A stretch of 64,000 bases of DNA from Pseudoalteromonas gelatinilytica (GTDB lineage: Bacteria; Pseudomonadota; Gammaproteobacteria; Enterobacterales; Alteromonadaceae), in NCBI RefSeq assembly GCF_001641615.1, contig NZ_LRRU01000020.1:578525-642524 (forward strand), in the 5' to 3' direction. Below are positions 18,896 through 27,827 of this stretch, in pieces; the first letter of the stretch is position 1, and each line of letters begins with the position of its first letter. Below the pieces are notes generated by a model. It was not told where the DNA came from. It did no database searches and saw only the letters and a list, made by a program, of their open reading frames with translations. A program made the position numbers and the translations under genes.

Positions 18896-18922
18896 TGACG
18901 TTTACGTATTGGTAAGACGTCA
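18896..18922. promoter_or_regulatory. inverted repeat TGACGT-N15-ACGTCA upstream of DUF1302
   Basis: Two perfect half-sites (18896-18901 and 18917-18922) are separated by 15 bases, about 125-150 bases upstream of the DUF1302 start. On the minus strand a TATAAA sequence lies just upstream of this repeat (18940 region), so a repressor or activator bound here could control the envelope operon. The regulator is not identified. Confidence 0.4.
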
Positions 18923-19026
18923 TACCAGATATTTTATACACGTAAATTAACAATAGAACAAATCGAATTAACAAAAATATAATAAATTTAGCGAATTGGG
19001 GACAGTAAAAATTAGCTTTTTAGGTG

Positions 19027-19051
19027 ACAAAAAAGCAGCCGAAGCTGCTTT
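19027..19051 (-). terminator. intrinsic terminator of pepN-DUF2835
   Basis: An 8-bp stem (AAAGCAGC) capped by a TTCG tetraloop runs into six T on the minus strand, directly after the DUF2835 stop. The TTCG loop makes this a textbook strong terminator. Confidence 0.92.
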
Positions 19052-19052
19052 A

Positions 19053-19274
19053 TTAACTGATTTTTTCGAGTTTTAAGAATTGATTATCTGCGGTTAACGT
19101 TAATCTAAAACGCCCTCTTATTCCTAACGATGAAATAAAAGGACGTAAATGACCGGCAGCAAATCGAACTGTCTTACCACCATCTTCTGTGACTTGCACC
19201 GATTTATATTTACCGTGGTAGTAATCAAGACATTCTGAGTAACTCAGATACAATGCAAAATAATATTCTGTCAT
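19053..19274 (-). CDS. DUF2835 family protein
   Basis: This is a 73-residue soluble protein with an aromatic N-terminal pattern Y-Y-F-A-L-Y-L-S-Y-S-E-C-L-D-Y-Y-x-G, then V-R-F-A-A-G-H-L-R-P-F-I-S-S-L-G-I-x-G-R-F-R-L. This is the DUF2835 signature as I know it from Shewanella, Vibrio and Pseudoalteromonas, where the gene also sits behind pepN. Its ATG overlaps the pepN stop by one base, so it is translated with pepN. Function unknown. Confidence 0.82.
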   Translation of the reverse strand: MTEYYFALYLSYSECLDYYHGKYKSVQVTEDGGKTVRFAAGHLRPFISSLGIRGRFRLTLTADNQFLKLEKIS

Positions 19275-21868
19275 TAACTTTCGAGTGCTTTCTCTACTTT
19301 TTCAAACAGATCATCACTGAGTCCATCTAAATCAGCTAAACGTTGTAGTTGTGCTTTCATTGCCGCAGAACGATTTTCATCATAGCGTTTCCATGACATA
19401 AATGGCGTCAGCATACGTGATGCATTTTGTGGATTAATATCATTAAGCTTCACTAATAAGTCACCCAACAGCTGGTATCCTTTACCATCTGCACGATGGA
19501 ACTGAGTGATATTAAAGTGACTAAAGCTGCCAACTAAAGCACGCACGCGGTTAGGGTTACCAAAGTCAAAACTTGGGTGTTCATAGAGCGCTTTAATATC
19601 GTTGATACTCGTTGCAGAATCTTTCATTGCTTGCAACGCAAACCATTTATCCATAACGAGCACATCATGGCGCCACTTTGCATCAAACTCTGTTAGCAGC
19701 GTATCACATAGTGAATGGTTTGCTTTTACCACCGCACTCAATGCGGCAAGGGCATTGGTCATATTAATACTGTGTGCAGATTCTATGATGAGGCTATTAA
19801 CGTCGCTATGATTCGTTTTCGCTAAATAATGTAAACAAAGTTGCTTAAGAGCACGTACGGCAACAGATGTCGCAGATGTTGAACCATCATCTTCTAGCGC
19901 GTTATAACAATTTACCAATGATTCTGTTAGGTGAGTTGCTATTTGTGATTCAAATGCATTTTGTACAGCAATAATGTCATCAACAGGGATAACTGCATAT
20001 TCTGCTGCGAGGGTATCGTAGCTAGGCAGTTTTAAAAGCTCAGCAATTAGAGCAAGATCACCTTCTCGCTGATCAATTAATGCTTTTAATGCGAATAAAA
20101 TGTCATCCGATAAACAGGCTTCACCACTGGCAATCGCCGCTTTCATTTCATTGGTAAATAAACGCTGCTGCGCATCCCAACGTGAAAAATCACTGCGAGC
20201 AAAACGCATGATATGTAATAGATCAGCAGCAGAGGTATCTTGATTAACAATACACGGCGCAGAGAAATCTTCGAGTAGCACTGCTACAGGGCGCTGTTTA
20301 ATGCCCTCGAAAACAAACTGCTGCGTTTTTTCAGTGACATTTAATACCGAATCTTGGAGCTGATTATCAATTATAAGAGGTAGCGACTGCCCTTCACTAT
20401 CTAATAGCTCAATAGCAAATGGAATATGTAATAAGGCATTGTTAGGCTGATTATCAGGTGCAAACTGCTCAATACTTAATGTAAAGGTCTGATTCTTTTC
20501 ATCAAACTCTTGTTCTACACTGAGTTTAGGCGTTCCCGCTTGGCTATACCAGCGCTTAAATTGCGTTAAATCAATGCCTGAGGCATCACTCATTGCAGCT
20601 ACAAAATCGTCACAGGTAACAGCTTGTCCGTCATGACGTTCGAAATACAATGCCATACCTTGCTGGAACTTTTCTTCTCCAAGTAAGGTGTGCATCATGC
20701 GAATAACTTCAGCCCCTTTGTCATACACAGTCACTGTATAAAAGTTATTCATTTCAATGACTTTTTCAGGGCGAATTGGGTGTGCCATCGGCCCTGCATC
20801 TTCACTAAATTGGTGAGTACGCATGACTTTAACTGCATCGATACGGTTAAGCGCACGAGAACCTAAATCGCTACTAAACTCTTGGTCGCGGAAAACCGTT
20901 AAGCCCTCTTTTAACGACAGCTGGAACCAGTCACGGCAAGTAACACGGTTGCCGGTCCAGTTATGGAAATACTCGTGCCCTACAATTGATTCAATCGTAT
21001 GATAATCTTTGTCAGTGGCTGTTTCTTGATTCGCCAGAACACATTTAGAGTTAAAGATATTCAAACCTTTATTTTCCATTGCGCCCATGTTGAAGAAATC
21101 AACGGCAACAATCATGTAGATATCTAAATCGTATTCAAGGTTAAAGCGCTCTTCATCCCATTGCATTGATTTCTTTAAAGACGTCATAGCATGAGGCGTC
21201 TTAGATAAATTACCTTTATCAACAAACAAAGCTAATTCTACTTTTCGACCAGACTGCGTCGTGTAATGGTCACGTAATACGTCAAAGTCACCGGCGACTA
21301 ATGCAAATAAGTAGCTAGGCTTTTTAAATGGGTCTTGCCATTTTACAAAATGACGACCGTCATCTAAGTTACCTGATTCAATTTGGTTACCATTAGACAG
21401 TAAATGAGTGTACTTTTTGTCGGCAATAATGGTTACATCAAAGCTGGCAAGTACGTCTGGGCGGTCAAGGTAATAGGTAATCTTTCTAAACCCTTCAGCT
21501 TCACATTGCGTACAGTAAGCTCCACCCGACAAGTACAAACCTTCTAACGAAGTATTCGTTTGTGGATCAATATGGTTTTCAATTTTAAGAATAAAGCTTG
21601 CAGGCAGATTATGAATAATCAGCTTTTCATCTTCAAGCGTGTAATCATCATACGCTTGATCATCAACCTTTACTGAGATAAGTGTTAAATCAACACCATC
21701 AAGCGCAAGATCTGCATTGCTCTCATCAGTACGGTTGATTGTCATTGTTGACTGTACTGATGTTTTTAAAGGGGCTAATTCGAAGCGTAAATTGATGTGC
21801 TGGATTGAAAATTGTGGGGCTTGGTAATCTTTTAAATATTGAGCTTGAGGTTTAGTCGTAGTAGACAT
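19274..21868 (-). CDS. pepN: aminopeptidase N (M1 family)
   Basis: This is a broad-specificity zinc aminopeptidase of the cytoplasm that trims N-terminal residues from peptides. The exopeptidase motif G-A-M-E-N is at about residue 263, and the zinc motif H-E-Y-F-H-N-W at about 297, with the third ligand Glu in K-E-G-L-T-V-F-R-D about 20 residues later. The start at 21868 (MSTTTKPQAQY) is preferred over a frame eight codons longer because a TGGAGT lies six bases upstream and the longer start falls inside a palindrome. That gives 864 residues, close to E. coli PepN (870). It follows nhaC by about 40 bases and is coupled to DUF2835. Confidence 0.95.
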   Translation of the reverse strand: MSTTTKPQAQYLKDYQAPQFSIQHINLRFELAPLKTSVQSTMTINRTDESNADLALDGVDLTLISVKVDDQAYDDYTLEDEKLIIHNLPASFILKIENHIDPQTNTSLEGLYLSGGAYCTQCEAEGFRKITYYLDRPDVLASFDVTIIADKKYTHLLSNGNQIESGNLDDGRHFVKWQDPFKKPSYLFALVAGDFDVLRDHYTTQSGRKVELALFVDKGNLSKTPHAMTSLKKSMQWDEERFNLEYDLDIYMIVAVDFFNMGAMENKGLNIFNSKCVLANQETATDKDYHTIESIVGHEYFHNWTGNRVTCRDWFQLSLKEGLTVFRDQEFSSDLGSRALNRIDAVKVMRTHQFSEDAGPMAHPIRPEKVIEMNNFYTVTVYDKGAEVIRMMHTLLGEEKFQQGMALYFERHDGQAVTCDDFVAAMSDASGIDLTQFKRWYSQAGTPKLSVEQEFDEKNQTFTLSIEQFAPDNQPNNALLHIPFAIELLDSEGQSLPLIIDNQLQDSVLNVTEKTQQFVFEGIKQRPVAVLLEDFSAPCIVNQDTSAADLLHIMRFARSDFSRWDAQQRLFTNEMKAAIASGEACLSDDILFALKALIDQREGDLALIAELLKLPSYDTLAAEYAVIPVDDIIAVQNAFESQIATHLTESLVNCYNALEDDGSTSATSVAVRALKQLCLHYLAKTNHSDVNSLIIESAHSINMTNALAALSAVVKANHSLCDTLLTEFDAKWRHDVLVMDKWFALQAMKDSATSINDIKALYEHPSFDFGNPNRVRALVGSFSHFNITQFHRADGKGYQLLGDLLVKLNDINPQNASRMLTPFMSWKRYDENRSAAMKAQLQRLADLDGLSDDLFEKVEKALES

Positions 21869-21882
21869 AACTGACTCCAAAT

Positions 21883-21901
21883 GGCCCTGCACTGCAGGGC
21901 C
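21883..21901. terminator. perfect 19-base palindrome between nhaC and pepN
   Basis: Nine-base arms (GGCCCTGCA) surround a single central base. The palindrome starts 9 bases after the nhaC stop and ends 14 bases before the pepN start. It has no T-run, so it is more likely an mRNA stabiliser, processing site or protein site than a strong terminator. Confidence 0.4.
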
Positions 21902-21909
21902 TATATAGT

Positions 21910-23391
21910 TTATTCAGCGTTAGCTTCTTGTTTAAGGTGCTTTGGGGTAATACGTAAAATTTTAATACCTAAATAAGCGTAAACAATCGCTAAAAGTGGA
22001 TTAATTAAATTAAAGAATGCATACATGGCATAATCAAATGGATTGATTAATAAAACACTTTGCATGTAGGCACCACAGGTGTTCCATGGGATAAGTGGGC
22101 TGGTAATTGTGCCGCCATCTTCTAATGTGCGAGATAAGTTAACCGGCTTTAAACCGCGTTTTTCGTATTCATCTTTAAACATACGACCAGGAACAACAAT
22201 CGCGATATATTGATCCGCTGCAACTGCATTCGTACCAATACATGTTGCAATCGTTGCAGTGATAAGCGAGCCGGTGCTTTTAGCAATTTTTAAGATGCTC
22301 TTAACGAACATATCAAGTAAGCCGGTTTTTTCCATGATAGCGCCAAACATCAAGGCCGTCATGATCAGCCACGTTGTTGTTAGCATGCCAGCCATACCAC
22401 CACCGCTTAATAGTGAGTCCATTTTTTCATCGCCAGTATCAATGCTAAAACCATCGAAGAACGTTGTCCAAACTAGTTTAAAGTAGCCAATAGCATGACC
22501 TTGTGATGCATCAATTTGGCTATTGATTAAATCTGATTGAAATAACATAGCCCAAATTGCACCTAGCACTGCACCAATTGAAATAGCAGGGAAAGCTGGC
22601 ATCTTACGAATTGCTAAAAATAACAGCACCACCAGTGGCACTAGCATTTCAAAACCAATATTAAAATTTTGTTCTAGTAAATTTACGATTTCGTCAATAC
22701 GACCTGCTTCTGCTGAACCGCCAGCATTAAAGCCCATAAATATGAAAATGATTAATGCGATAATAAAGCTTGGTACCGTTGTCCAAAGCATGTGATGAAT
22801 ATGGTCAAATAAATCAGCCCCTGCCACTGCCGGCGCTAAATTCGTTGTTTCAGAAAGCGGGCTTAATTTATCACCAAAGTAGGCACCTGAGATAACCGCA
22901 CCCGCAGTGACAACTTGTTCAAGACCAAGACCAGTTGCAACACCTAATAACGCTACACCAATGGTCGCAGCCGTTGTCCAAGAGCTACCGATACTCATAG
23001 CGACAATGCCACAAATCAAGCAGCTAGCGGCATAGAACCAGCTAGGGTTGATAATCTGTAGACCATAATAAATTAAAGTAGGTACGGTGCCTGATAACAA
23101 CCAAGTACCAATTAAGGCACCCACCATTAATAGAATAATGATTGCTCCCAGGGATAAGGTGATCCCCTCAATCATAGCTTGTTCTAGTTTCTTCCAGGTG
23201 TAACCATTTTTTAAGCCTATTAATGCCGCGGTAAATGTAGCGAATAATAATGCGATTTGGTTAGGACCTGATGATGAATTATCACCGAATAAATAAACAG
23301 CAGCGCCTAATAGGCACACGAGCACAGTAATTGGGATTAAGGCATCTAAAAAACTGGCCTGTTTAATTGGCTTCTCTTCAATTGAATTCAA
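21910..23391 (-). CDS. nhaC: Na+/H+ antiporter NhaC family
   Basis: This is a 493-residue inner-membrane protein with about 11-12 hydrophobic segments. Family features include L-I-G-L-K-N-G-Y-T-W near the second helix, the G-S-S-W-T-T-A-A-T-I-G motif, and the block G-A-Y-F-G-D-K-L-S-P-L-S-E-T-T-N-L-A, which is the NhaC signature. A second T-N-A-V-A-A-D-Q-Y-I-A-I segment and L-E-D-G-G-T-I-T-S-P-L-I-P-W-N-T-C-G complete the fold. It exchanges Na+ for protons across the membrane, fitting a marine host. Exact ion preference is not predictable. It lies between a strong terminator (after prc) and pepN, with about 175 bases of leader. Confidence 0.9.
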   Translation of the reverse strand: MNSIEEKPIKQASFLDALIPITVLVCLLGAAVYLFGDNSSSGPNQIALLFATFTAALIGLKNGYTWKKLEQAMIEGITLSLGAIIILLMVGALIGTWLLSGTVPTLIYYGLQIINPSWFYAASCLICGIVAMSIGSSWTTAATIGVALLGVATGLGLEQVVTAGAVISGAYFGDKLSPLSETTNLAPAVAGADLFDHIHHMLWTTVPSFIIALIIFIFMGFNAGGSAEAGRIDEIVNLLEQNFNIGFEMLVPLVVLLFLAIRKMPAFPAISIGAVLGAIWAMLFQSDLINSQIDASQGHAIGYFKLVWTTFFDGFSIDTGDEKMDSLLSGGGMAGMLTTTWLIMTALMFGAIMEKTGLLDMFVKSILKIAKSTGSLITATIATCIGTNAVAADQYIAIVVPGRMFKDEYEKRGLKPVNLSRTLEDGGTITSPLIPWNTCGAYMQSVLLINPFDYAMYAFFNLINPLLAIVYAYLGIKILRITPKHLKQEANAE

Positions 23392-23514
23392 AAGATAGTC
23401 TCCTACACGTCTTATGTGGCGTGTTTAATTATTATTGTAAGCTTTGACGCAAACTTCAGTGGCCTTATGCAGCCAAGTATTGTGATTATACCAATATGAC
23501 CTGTTTTAGGTAGC

Positions 23515-23539
23515 AAAAAAGGCGCTTATGCGCCTTTTT
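23515..23539 (-). terminator. intrinsic terminator of prc
   Basis: A 10-bp stem (AAAAAGGCGC) with a 4-base loop ends in a six-T run on the minus strand, 30 bases after the prc stop. Confidence 0.9.
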
Positions 23540-23568
23540 ATTAATCTATATTGCTAATTAATTGCTAA

Positions 23569-25593
23569 TTATTTCTTAGCGATACGACCATATTTTATAT
23601 AATCTTGGGTGATTAATGCCGCTTCTTCTAAGAAAGGGTCTAGTTCATCAAGGCTATCTGGTAAATCATCAAGGTTTTCAACTGGCTTTTCACCTAAGCG
23701 AACAAGTCGTTCATTAGCACGCTCTAAGGCACGCTCTTCACCTTCATCTTTCTCTTTTAGACGGGTCGCTTCAACCAATGAGATAGTTTTACGGTCTTTC
23801 TCTTCTTGGTAGCGCTTAATGTCATCAAACACATAGCCAAACTCAGGCTCACCGGCAATACGCGTATCATGAAGCTTATTAACGTAAGCAATCGCTGGTT
23901 TTAGGTTATCAACCGAATTGTACTTAGCACGGATGATGCTATCCCAAGGTAATGCGTTATCTTGCTGGCTCTCGCCCCACTCTGATGGGTCAATTGCCGA
24001 TGGGAACGATACATCTGGGATCACGCCTTTGTGTTGTGTGCTGCCGCCGTTAATCCGGTAGAATTTTGCAATGGTATATTGCACGCTACCTAATGGGTGA
24101 TCGTATAAGTCATAAGCACGGCCAAGTGGTTTGTGCTGTTGAACGGTACCCTTACCAAAGGTTTGTTCACCAATCACAATTGCGCGGCCATAGTCTTGCA
24201 TTGCAGCTGCAAAAATCTCTGATGCAGACGCACTGTAGCGATCAACTAACACAGTTAGCGGGCCATCATAAAAAGTGACACCGTCACGATCTTTTTGCTC
24301 TTCAATACGATTATTCAGGGTATGAATTTGTACAACAGGGCCTTGGTCGATGAACAAGCCAGATAACTGAGTCGCTTCGTAAAGTGAACCGCCCCCGTTT
24401 TGACGTAAATCGATGATGATGCCGTCGACTTTAGCTTCTTTTAATTTCGCAATTTCAACTTTAACGTCTTGCGATAAATTGTTATAGAAACCAGGGATTT
24501 CAATCACACCAATTTTGCTGGTTAAGTCTGAATATTTTGCTTCAAATACTTCAGATTTTGCAGCGCGATCTTCTAAGCGAATTTTATCACGCGTAATTTC
24601 AACCACTTTCGGTGTGCCGTGAGCATCTGCCCCTTTAAGATATTGCAGACGAACTTTTGTGCCTTTAGGGCCCTTGATCAAATCAACGACGTCATCTAAA
24701 CGCCAGCCAATTACGTCAACAAAGTCTTCGCCTTCTTGAGCAACACCAATAATACGATCGTCTGCTTTAATTTGTTCTGATTTATCAGCTGGGCCACCAG
24801 GCACTAAACTACGGATAACTGTGTAGTCTTCATCATAGCTAAGCACCGCACCAATACCTTCTAACTCAAGATCCATATCCATCTTGAACTGTTCAGCGCG
24901 TCGTGGTGATAAATAAGAGGTATGTGCTTCGATGCTTCGTGCAAATGAATTCATCACGATTTGAAACGCATCTTCACTGTTTGTCTGAACTAAACGTTTT
25001 TGCGCATTGTGGTAGCGTTTGGTCAGAACTTCTTTGATGCCCTGCCAATCTTTACCGGTCATTTTTAAACGTAACGCATCATATTTAACGCGTTGACGCC
25101 AAAGTTCATCAAGCTCAGCTTGGCTTGTTGCCCAATCAGCGTCTTCACGGTCAAATACGTACTCATCTTCATTATCGAACTTCATTTCATTTTCAAGTAG
25201 CGATAAAGAATAATCGTAACGTTCAAAACGACGTTTTAAGCTTAAGTTAAAAATATCAAAGGCAAAACCCAATTTACCTGTCGACAATGCATTATCAAAC
25301 TGGTCTTTATATTGCTCAAACGAGGCAATGTCAGACGCTAAAAATACACTTTTGTTGTAGTCGAGAGATTCAATGTAGCGATCAAAAATCTGTTCAGATA
25401 ATTCATCGTTAAATTTAATTGGTTTGTAGTGTGCACGAGTAAATAAGTTTGTCACCCGTTTGCTTGCTGTACTATGTTGGCTTTCTTGCTTGAGTACTGG
25501 CAAATCTTTTTCTGTCAGATTATCTGACGATGCCAATAATGAACCTGAAAACAGGGCAGCGACTAACGGAATGAGCGTAAACTTTTTACTCAT
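23569..25593 (-). CDS. prc: tail-specific protease Prc (S41 family)
   Basis: This periplasmic carboxyl-terminal processing protease degrades proteins with nonpolar C-termini and, in E. coli, hydrolases such as MepS. The signal peptide is M-S-K-K-F-T-L-I-P-L-V-A-A-L-F to about residue 22. An N-terminal helical domain, a PDZ domain (about 235-320) and the S41 catalytic domain follow. The catalytic Ser lies in S-A-S-A-S-E-I-F-A at about 450 and the Lys in G-E-Q-T-F-G-K-G-T about 25 residues on. The start at 25593 has AAGGAG six bases upstream; a TTG two codons earlier is less likely. It lies 27 bases after proQ, as in E. coli. Confidence 0.96.
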   Translation of the reverse strand: MSKKFTLIPLVAALFSGSLLASSDNLTEKDLPVLKQESQHSTASKRVTNLFTRAHYKPIKFNDELSEQIFDRYIESLDYNKSVFLASDIASFEQYKDQFDNALSTGKLGFAFDIFNLSLKRRFERYDYSLSLLENEMKFDNEDEYVFDREDADWATSQAELDELWRQRVKYDALRLKMTGKDWQGIKEVLTKRYHNAQKRLVQTNSEDAFQIVMNSFARSIEAHTSYLSPRRAEQFKMDMDLELEGIGAVLSYDEDYTVIRSLVPGGPADKSEQIKADDRIIGVAQEGEDFVDVIGWRLDDVVDLIKGPKGTKVRLQYLKGADAHGTPKVVEITRDKIRLEDRAAKSEVFEAKYSDLTSKIGVIEIPGFYNNLSQDVKVEIAKLKEAKVDGIIIDLRQNGGGSLYEATQLSGLFIDQGPVVQIHTLNNRIEEQKDRDGVTFYDGPLTVLVDRYSASASEIFAAAMQDYGRAIVIGEQTFGKGTVQQHKPLGRAYDLYDHPLGSVQYTIAKFYRINGGSTQHKGVIPDVSFPSAIDPSEWGESQQDNALPWDSIIRAKYNSVDNLKPAIAYVNKLHDTRIAGEPEFGYVFDDIKRYQEEKDRKTISLVEATRLKEKDEGEERALERANERLVRLGEKPVENLDDLPDSLDELDPFLEEAALITQDYIKYGRIAKK

Positions 25594-25620
25594 ACACAAC
25601 TCCTTTATTTTTTACAGCTA

Positions 25621-26271
25621 TTAAATGATATACAGGCTGTCTGCTTTGGTTTTAACTTGCATCCCTGTTACTAACTCAACGTGAACTTCATCTTTATTCA
25701 CTTCAGTAATAACTGCGTTTACAAGTGCTTGGCCAAGTTTAACTTTAACTTTGCTATTTACCTTGACCTCAGAGGCAGGTAAAGGTTCAACTTTTCCTGA
25801 ACGTTTTACAGGAGCAGCTTTAGCAGGCTTATTACTTACTTTAGCGCCTTTTTCGCCAGATTTAGCGTGATGACCTGTATTCTTTTTGTAAGATTTTGTG
25901 TCACCGTCTTTGCGTGGACGTTGTGGCTTTTTACGCTTCGCCATTTTAGCGCGGCTTTCTTCTAACGCTTTTTGCGCGTGTTCAATGTGCTCTTGTTCCA
26001 CTTTTTCGTCTTGATTACCATCAAGGTCGATACGGAACTCAGACTTAGTCACGGCTTCTAAATAGCGCCAGTTTGAGGTGTATTTTCTTAGTGCTTGACG
26101 TACCTGAGTCTTACTTACTTTCTCAGAACCTTCAATGCGCTCAGCAATATCTTTAAAGATACCGACTTTAAGCGGTTGAATGCCGTCTTTTTGTTTAAAA
26201 CATTGTGGAAATTCTTGGTATAAGAAATCCAATACTTCATTAATATCTTTTAGCTTGTTTGTGGTTTCCAT
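25621..26271 (-). CDS. proQ: RNA chaperone ProQ
   Basis: The protein has an N-terminal FinO/ProQ RNA-binding domain (about 8-120), with F-L-Y-Q-E-F-P-Q-C-F, P-L-K-V-G-I-F-K-D-I and L-R-x-Y-T-x-x-x-x-Y-L, a highly basic linker (about 125-165) rich in K/R/P, and a C-terminal Tudor/KOW-like domain (V-K-V-K-L-G-Q-A-L-V-N-A-V-I). ProQ binds structured 3' ends and small RNAs. Length 216 is close to E. coli (232). It sits directly before prc, the conserved arrangement. Confidence 0.95.
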   Translation of the reverse strand: METTNKLKDINEVLDFLYQEFPQCFKQKDGIQPLKVGIFKDIAERIEGSEKVSKTQVRQALRKYTSNWRYLEAVTKSEFRIDLDGNQDEKVEQEHIEHAQKALEESRAKMAKRKKPQRPRKDGDTKSYKKNTGHHAKSGEKGAKVSNKPAKAAPVKRSGKVEPLPASEVKVNSKVKVKLGQALVNAVITEVNKDEVHVELVTGMQVKTKADSLYII

Positions 26272-26285
26272 GTTAGAACCTTTTA

Positions 26286-26564
26286 TTACATCTTTTCATC
26301 TAATGATGAATCGACATAGTGTGTTACCCAGTCGGTCAACTCTTCGAAGTCCGCTTCAATAAGCGCTAAATCACCACGAAGGTGTTCCCAAATACCATTT
26401 ATAATTTCATCAATTGATTCACAGTCAAGGTCATCCGGTAGACGATCCCAAGCCATGTGAATCAAGTCGTTGAGCCTTTCGGCAACAACTTCTTCTTCCC
26501 CTTCCCAATCACCAACATCAGCAATTGCAAAGAGGTAATCTTGCACATTTAGCAGATCTTTCAT
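26286..26564 (-). CDS. small acidic protein of unknown function between msrC and proQ
   Basis: I do not recognise this 92-residue protein. It is very acidic, with no signal peptide or membrane segment, and mostly helical in appearance (V-V-A-E-R-L-N-D-L-I-H-M-A-W-D-R-L-P-D-D-L; I-W-E-H-L-R-G-D-L-A-L-I-E-A-D-F-E-E-L). Its ATG overlaps the msrC stop by four bases and proQ follows 14 bases later, so it is a genuine operon member. An acidic protein cotranscribed with the basic chaperone ProQ might be a partner, but that is speculation. Confidence 0.75.
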   Translation of the reverse strand: MKDLLNVQDYLFAIADVGDWEGEEEVVAERLNDLIHMAWDRLPDDLDCESIDEIINGIWEHLRGDLALIEADFEELTDWVTHYVDSSLDEKM

Positions 26565-27022
26565 TTTAGATTTGCCTCAAAGCATTTTACCAATGCTTCT
26601 AAACCAGCTTGATCATCAGCGTCGAATCGCGCAATGCTTGGGCTGTCGATATCAAGTACAGCAAATACTTTACCGTCTTTGAAAATCGGCACAACGACTT
26701 CAGAATTCGATGCAGCATCACAGGCAATGTGCCCAGCAAATGCATGAACGTCTTCAACGAGTTGTGTTTGTTGTGTTTGCGCGGCAGTTCCACATACCCC
26801 TTTACCTACTGGAATACGGATACATGCAGGATTACCTTGAAACGGCCCTAGCACTAATTCTTCAGGTGAATCCATTAAATAAAAGCCCGCCCAGTTTATA
26901 TCCTCTAAAGAGGTAAATAACAGCGCACTAATATTTGCCATGTTGGCAATAACATTTGATTCACCAGTGATTAGCGACTCAGTTTGTTTAACTAATGACT
27001 GGTAAAAATCTTGCTTTTGCAT
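26561..27022 (-). CDS. msrC: free methionine-(R)-sulfoxide reductase (GAF domain)
   Basis: This 153-residue single GAF-domain enzyme reduces free L-methionine-R-sulfoxide using thioredoxin. The three family cysteines are present: C67 (N-P-A-C-I-R-I), C77 (G-K-G-V-C-G-T-A) and the nucleophile C101 (G-H-I-A-C-D-A-A-S-N-S-E). The motif W-A-G-F-Y-L is also conserved. The gene heads the msrC-acidic protein-proQ-prc run; the first junction is an ATGA overlap. Confidence 0.94.
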   Translation of the reverse strand: MQKQDFYQSLVKQTESLITGESNVIANMANISALLFTSLEDINWAGFYLMDSPEELVLGPFQGNPACIRIPVGKGVCGTAAQTQQTQLVEDVHAFAGHIACDAASNSEVVVPIFKDGKVFAVLDIDSPSIARFDADDQAGLEALVKCFEANLK

Positions 27023-27093
27023 ACCAAACTACTTCTTATTAAACATACAGTAGCTAAAGGTACTCTTTGTAGACGACAAATGAAACCTTTTAA

Positions 27094-27116
27094 GGGCAAA
27101 AAAAAACATTTTGCCC
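27094..27116 (-). terminator. hairpin after the small membrane protein gene
   Basis: An 8-bp stem (GGGCAAAA/TTTTGCCC) with a 7-base loop lies 30 bases after the stop of the 131-residue gene. The T-run is within the stem and loop on the minus strand rather than after it, so efficiency is uncertain. Confidence 0.5.
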
Positions 27117-27147
27117 TCAATTTCAGTCAGCTTGATTAAATATTCTG

Positions 27148-27543
27148 CTATTGATGAGAAGATTGTGTTGTAAGACCCTGTCTTAAACCAAATAAAAACA
27201 GACCCGCTGCAAGTGCAGACATCAATGCATTAACAATAAATTCCATGCCTGTTGTCGGACTTAATAGGTAACTAAAGATGGCACCACCTAATAGACCTAG
27301 CGTTAATACACCTGAATAATTTACCTTTGCATACTTATACATAAGCAAATATCCCGGTACGACAAAGGCTGCCATAGTTAACCCAACGATATGTGCATTG
27401 GCTATTGCGCTAACAAGAAGCTTAAAGAAAATGCTTAAGCCATTTCCCTCAAGTGTAAACGCATAATAAAGGCCTAAGATACAACCGATGATCACAGGCG
27501 ATAATAAAGAAAGTCCTACACTCTTTGCTAAACGATGTTTCAT
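27148..27543 (-). CDS. small four-helix membrane protein, unknown function
   Basis: This 131-residue protein has four hydrophobic segments (about 10-30, 42-66, 78-95 and 103-122) and short polar loops. It starts M-K-H-R-L-A-K-S, a positive-inside N-terminus. I recognise no domain. It stands alone between msrC and the tRNA-Ser pair, with a hairpin on its 3' side. Confidence 0.65.
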   Translation of the reverse strand: MKHRLAKSVGLSLLSPVIIGCILGLYYAFTLEGNGLSIFFKLLVSAIANAHIVGLTMAAFVVPGYLLMYKYAKVNYSGVLTLGLLGGAIFSYLLSPTTGMEFIVNALMSALAAGLFLFGLRQGLTTQSSHQ

Positions 27544-27659
27544 AAATTCCCTAATTTCACAAAGATAATACGAGAAGTAATAAGCATGGACTAACTAGTT
27601 GAAATGCGAAATATCGACAATAGTCGTAATTTGCAGGCTGAAGAAAAAGCGCTAGAAAC

Positions 27660-27689
27660 AAAAAAGCCGCTGAATAAATTCAGCGGCTT
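27660..27689 (-). terminator. intrinsic terminator of the tRNA-Ser pair
   Basis: A 12-bp perfect stem (AAGCCGCTGAAT) with a 2-base loop is followed on the minus strand by a six-T run. It starts six bases after the second tRNA's CCA end. Confidence 0.93.
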
Positions 27690-27695
27690 CAATGA

Positions 27696-27786
27696 TGGTG
27701 GAGAGATAGGGATTTGAACCCTAGAGGGGCTACAAACCCCTGCCGGTTTTCAAGACCGGTGCATTCGACCACTCTGCCATCTCTCC
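27696..27786 (-). tRNA. tRNA-Ser(UGA), downstream copy
   Basis: This 91-base tRNA includes an encoded CCA at 27696-27698. The acceptor stem is GGAGAGA with TCTCTCC, the anticodon loop is CTTGAAA (anticodon TGA) on a CCGGT/ACCGG stem, the T arm is TAGGG-TTCAAAT-CCCTA, and the long class-II variable arm (AGGGG/CCCCT) is typical of Ser. The discriminator base is A, whereas bacterial serine tRNAs normally carry G. It is identical over its full length to the upstream copy, 41 bases away. Confidence 0.97.
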
Positions 27787-27827
27787 GAATGCGAAAACCT
27801 ACTCGCTTACGCCAGTAGTAAAAATAA

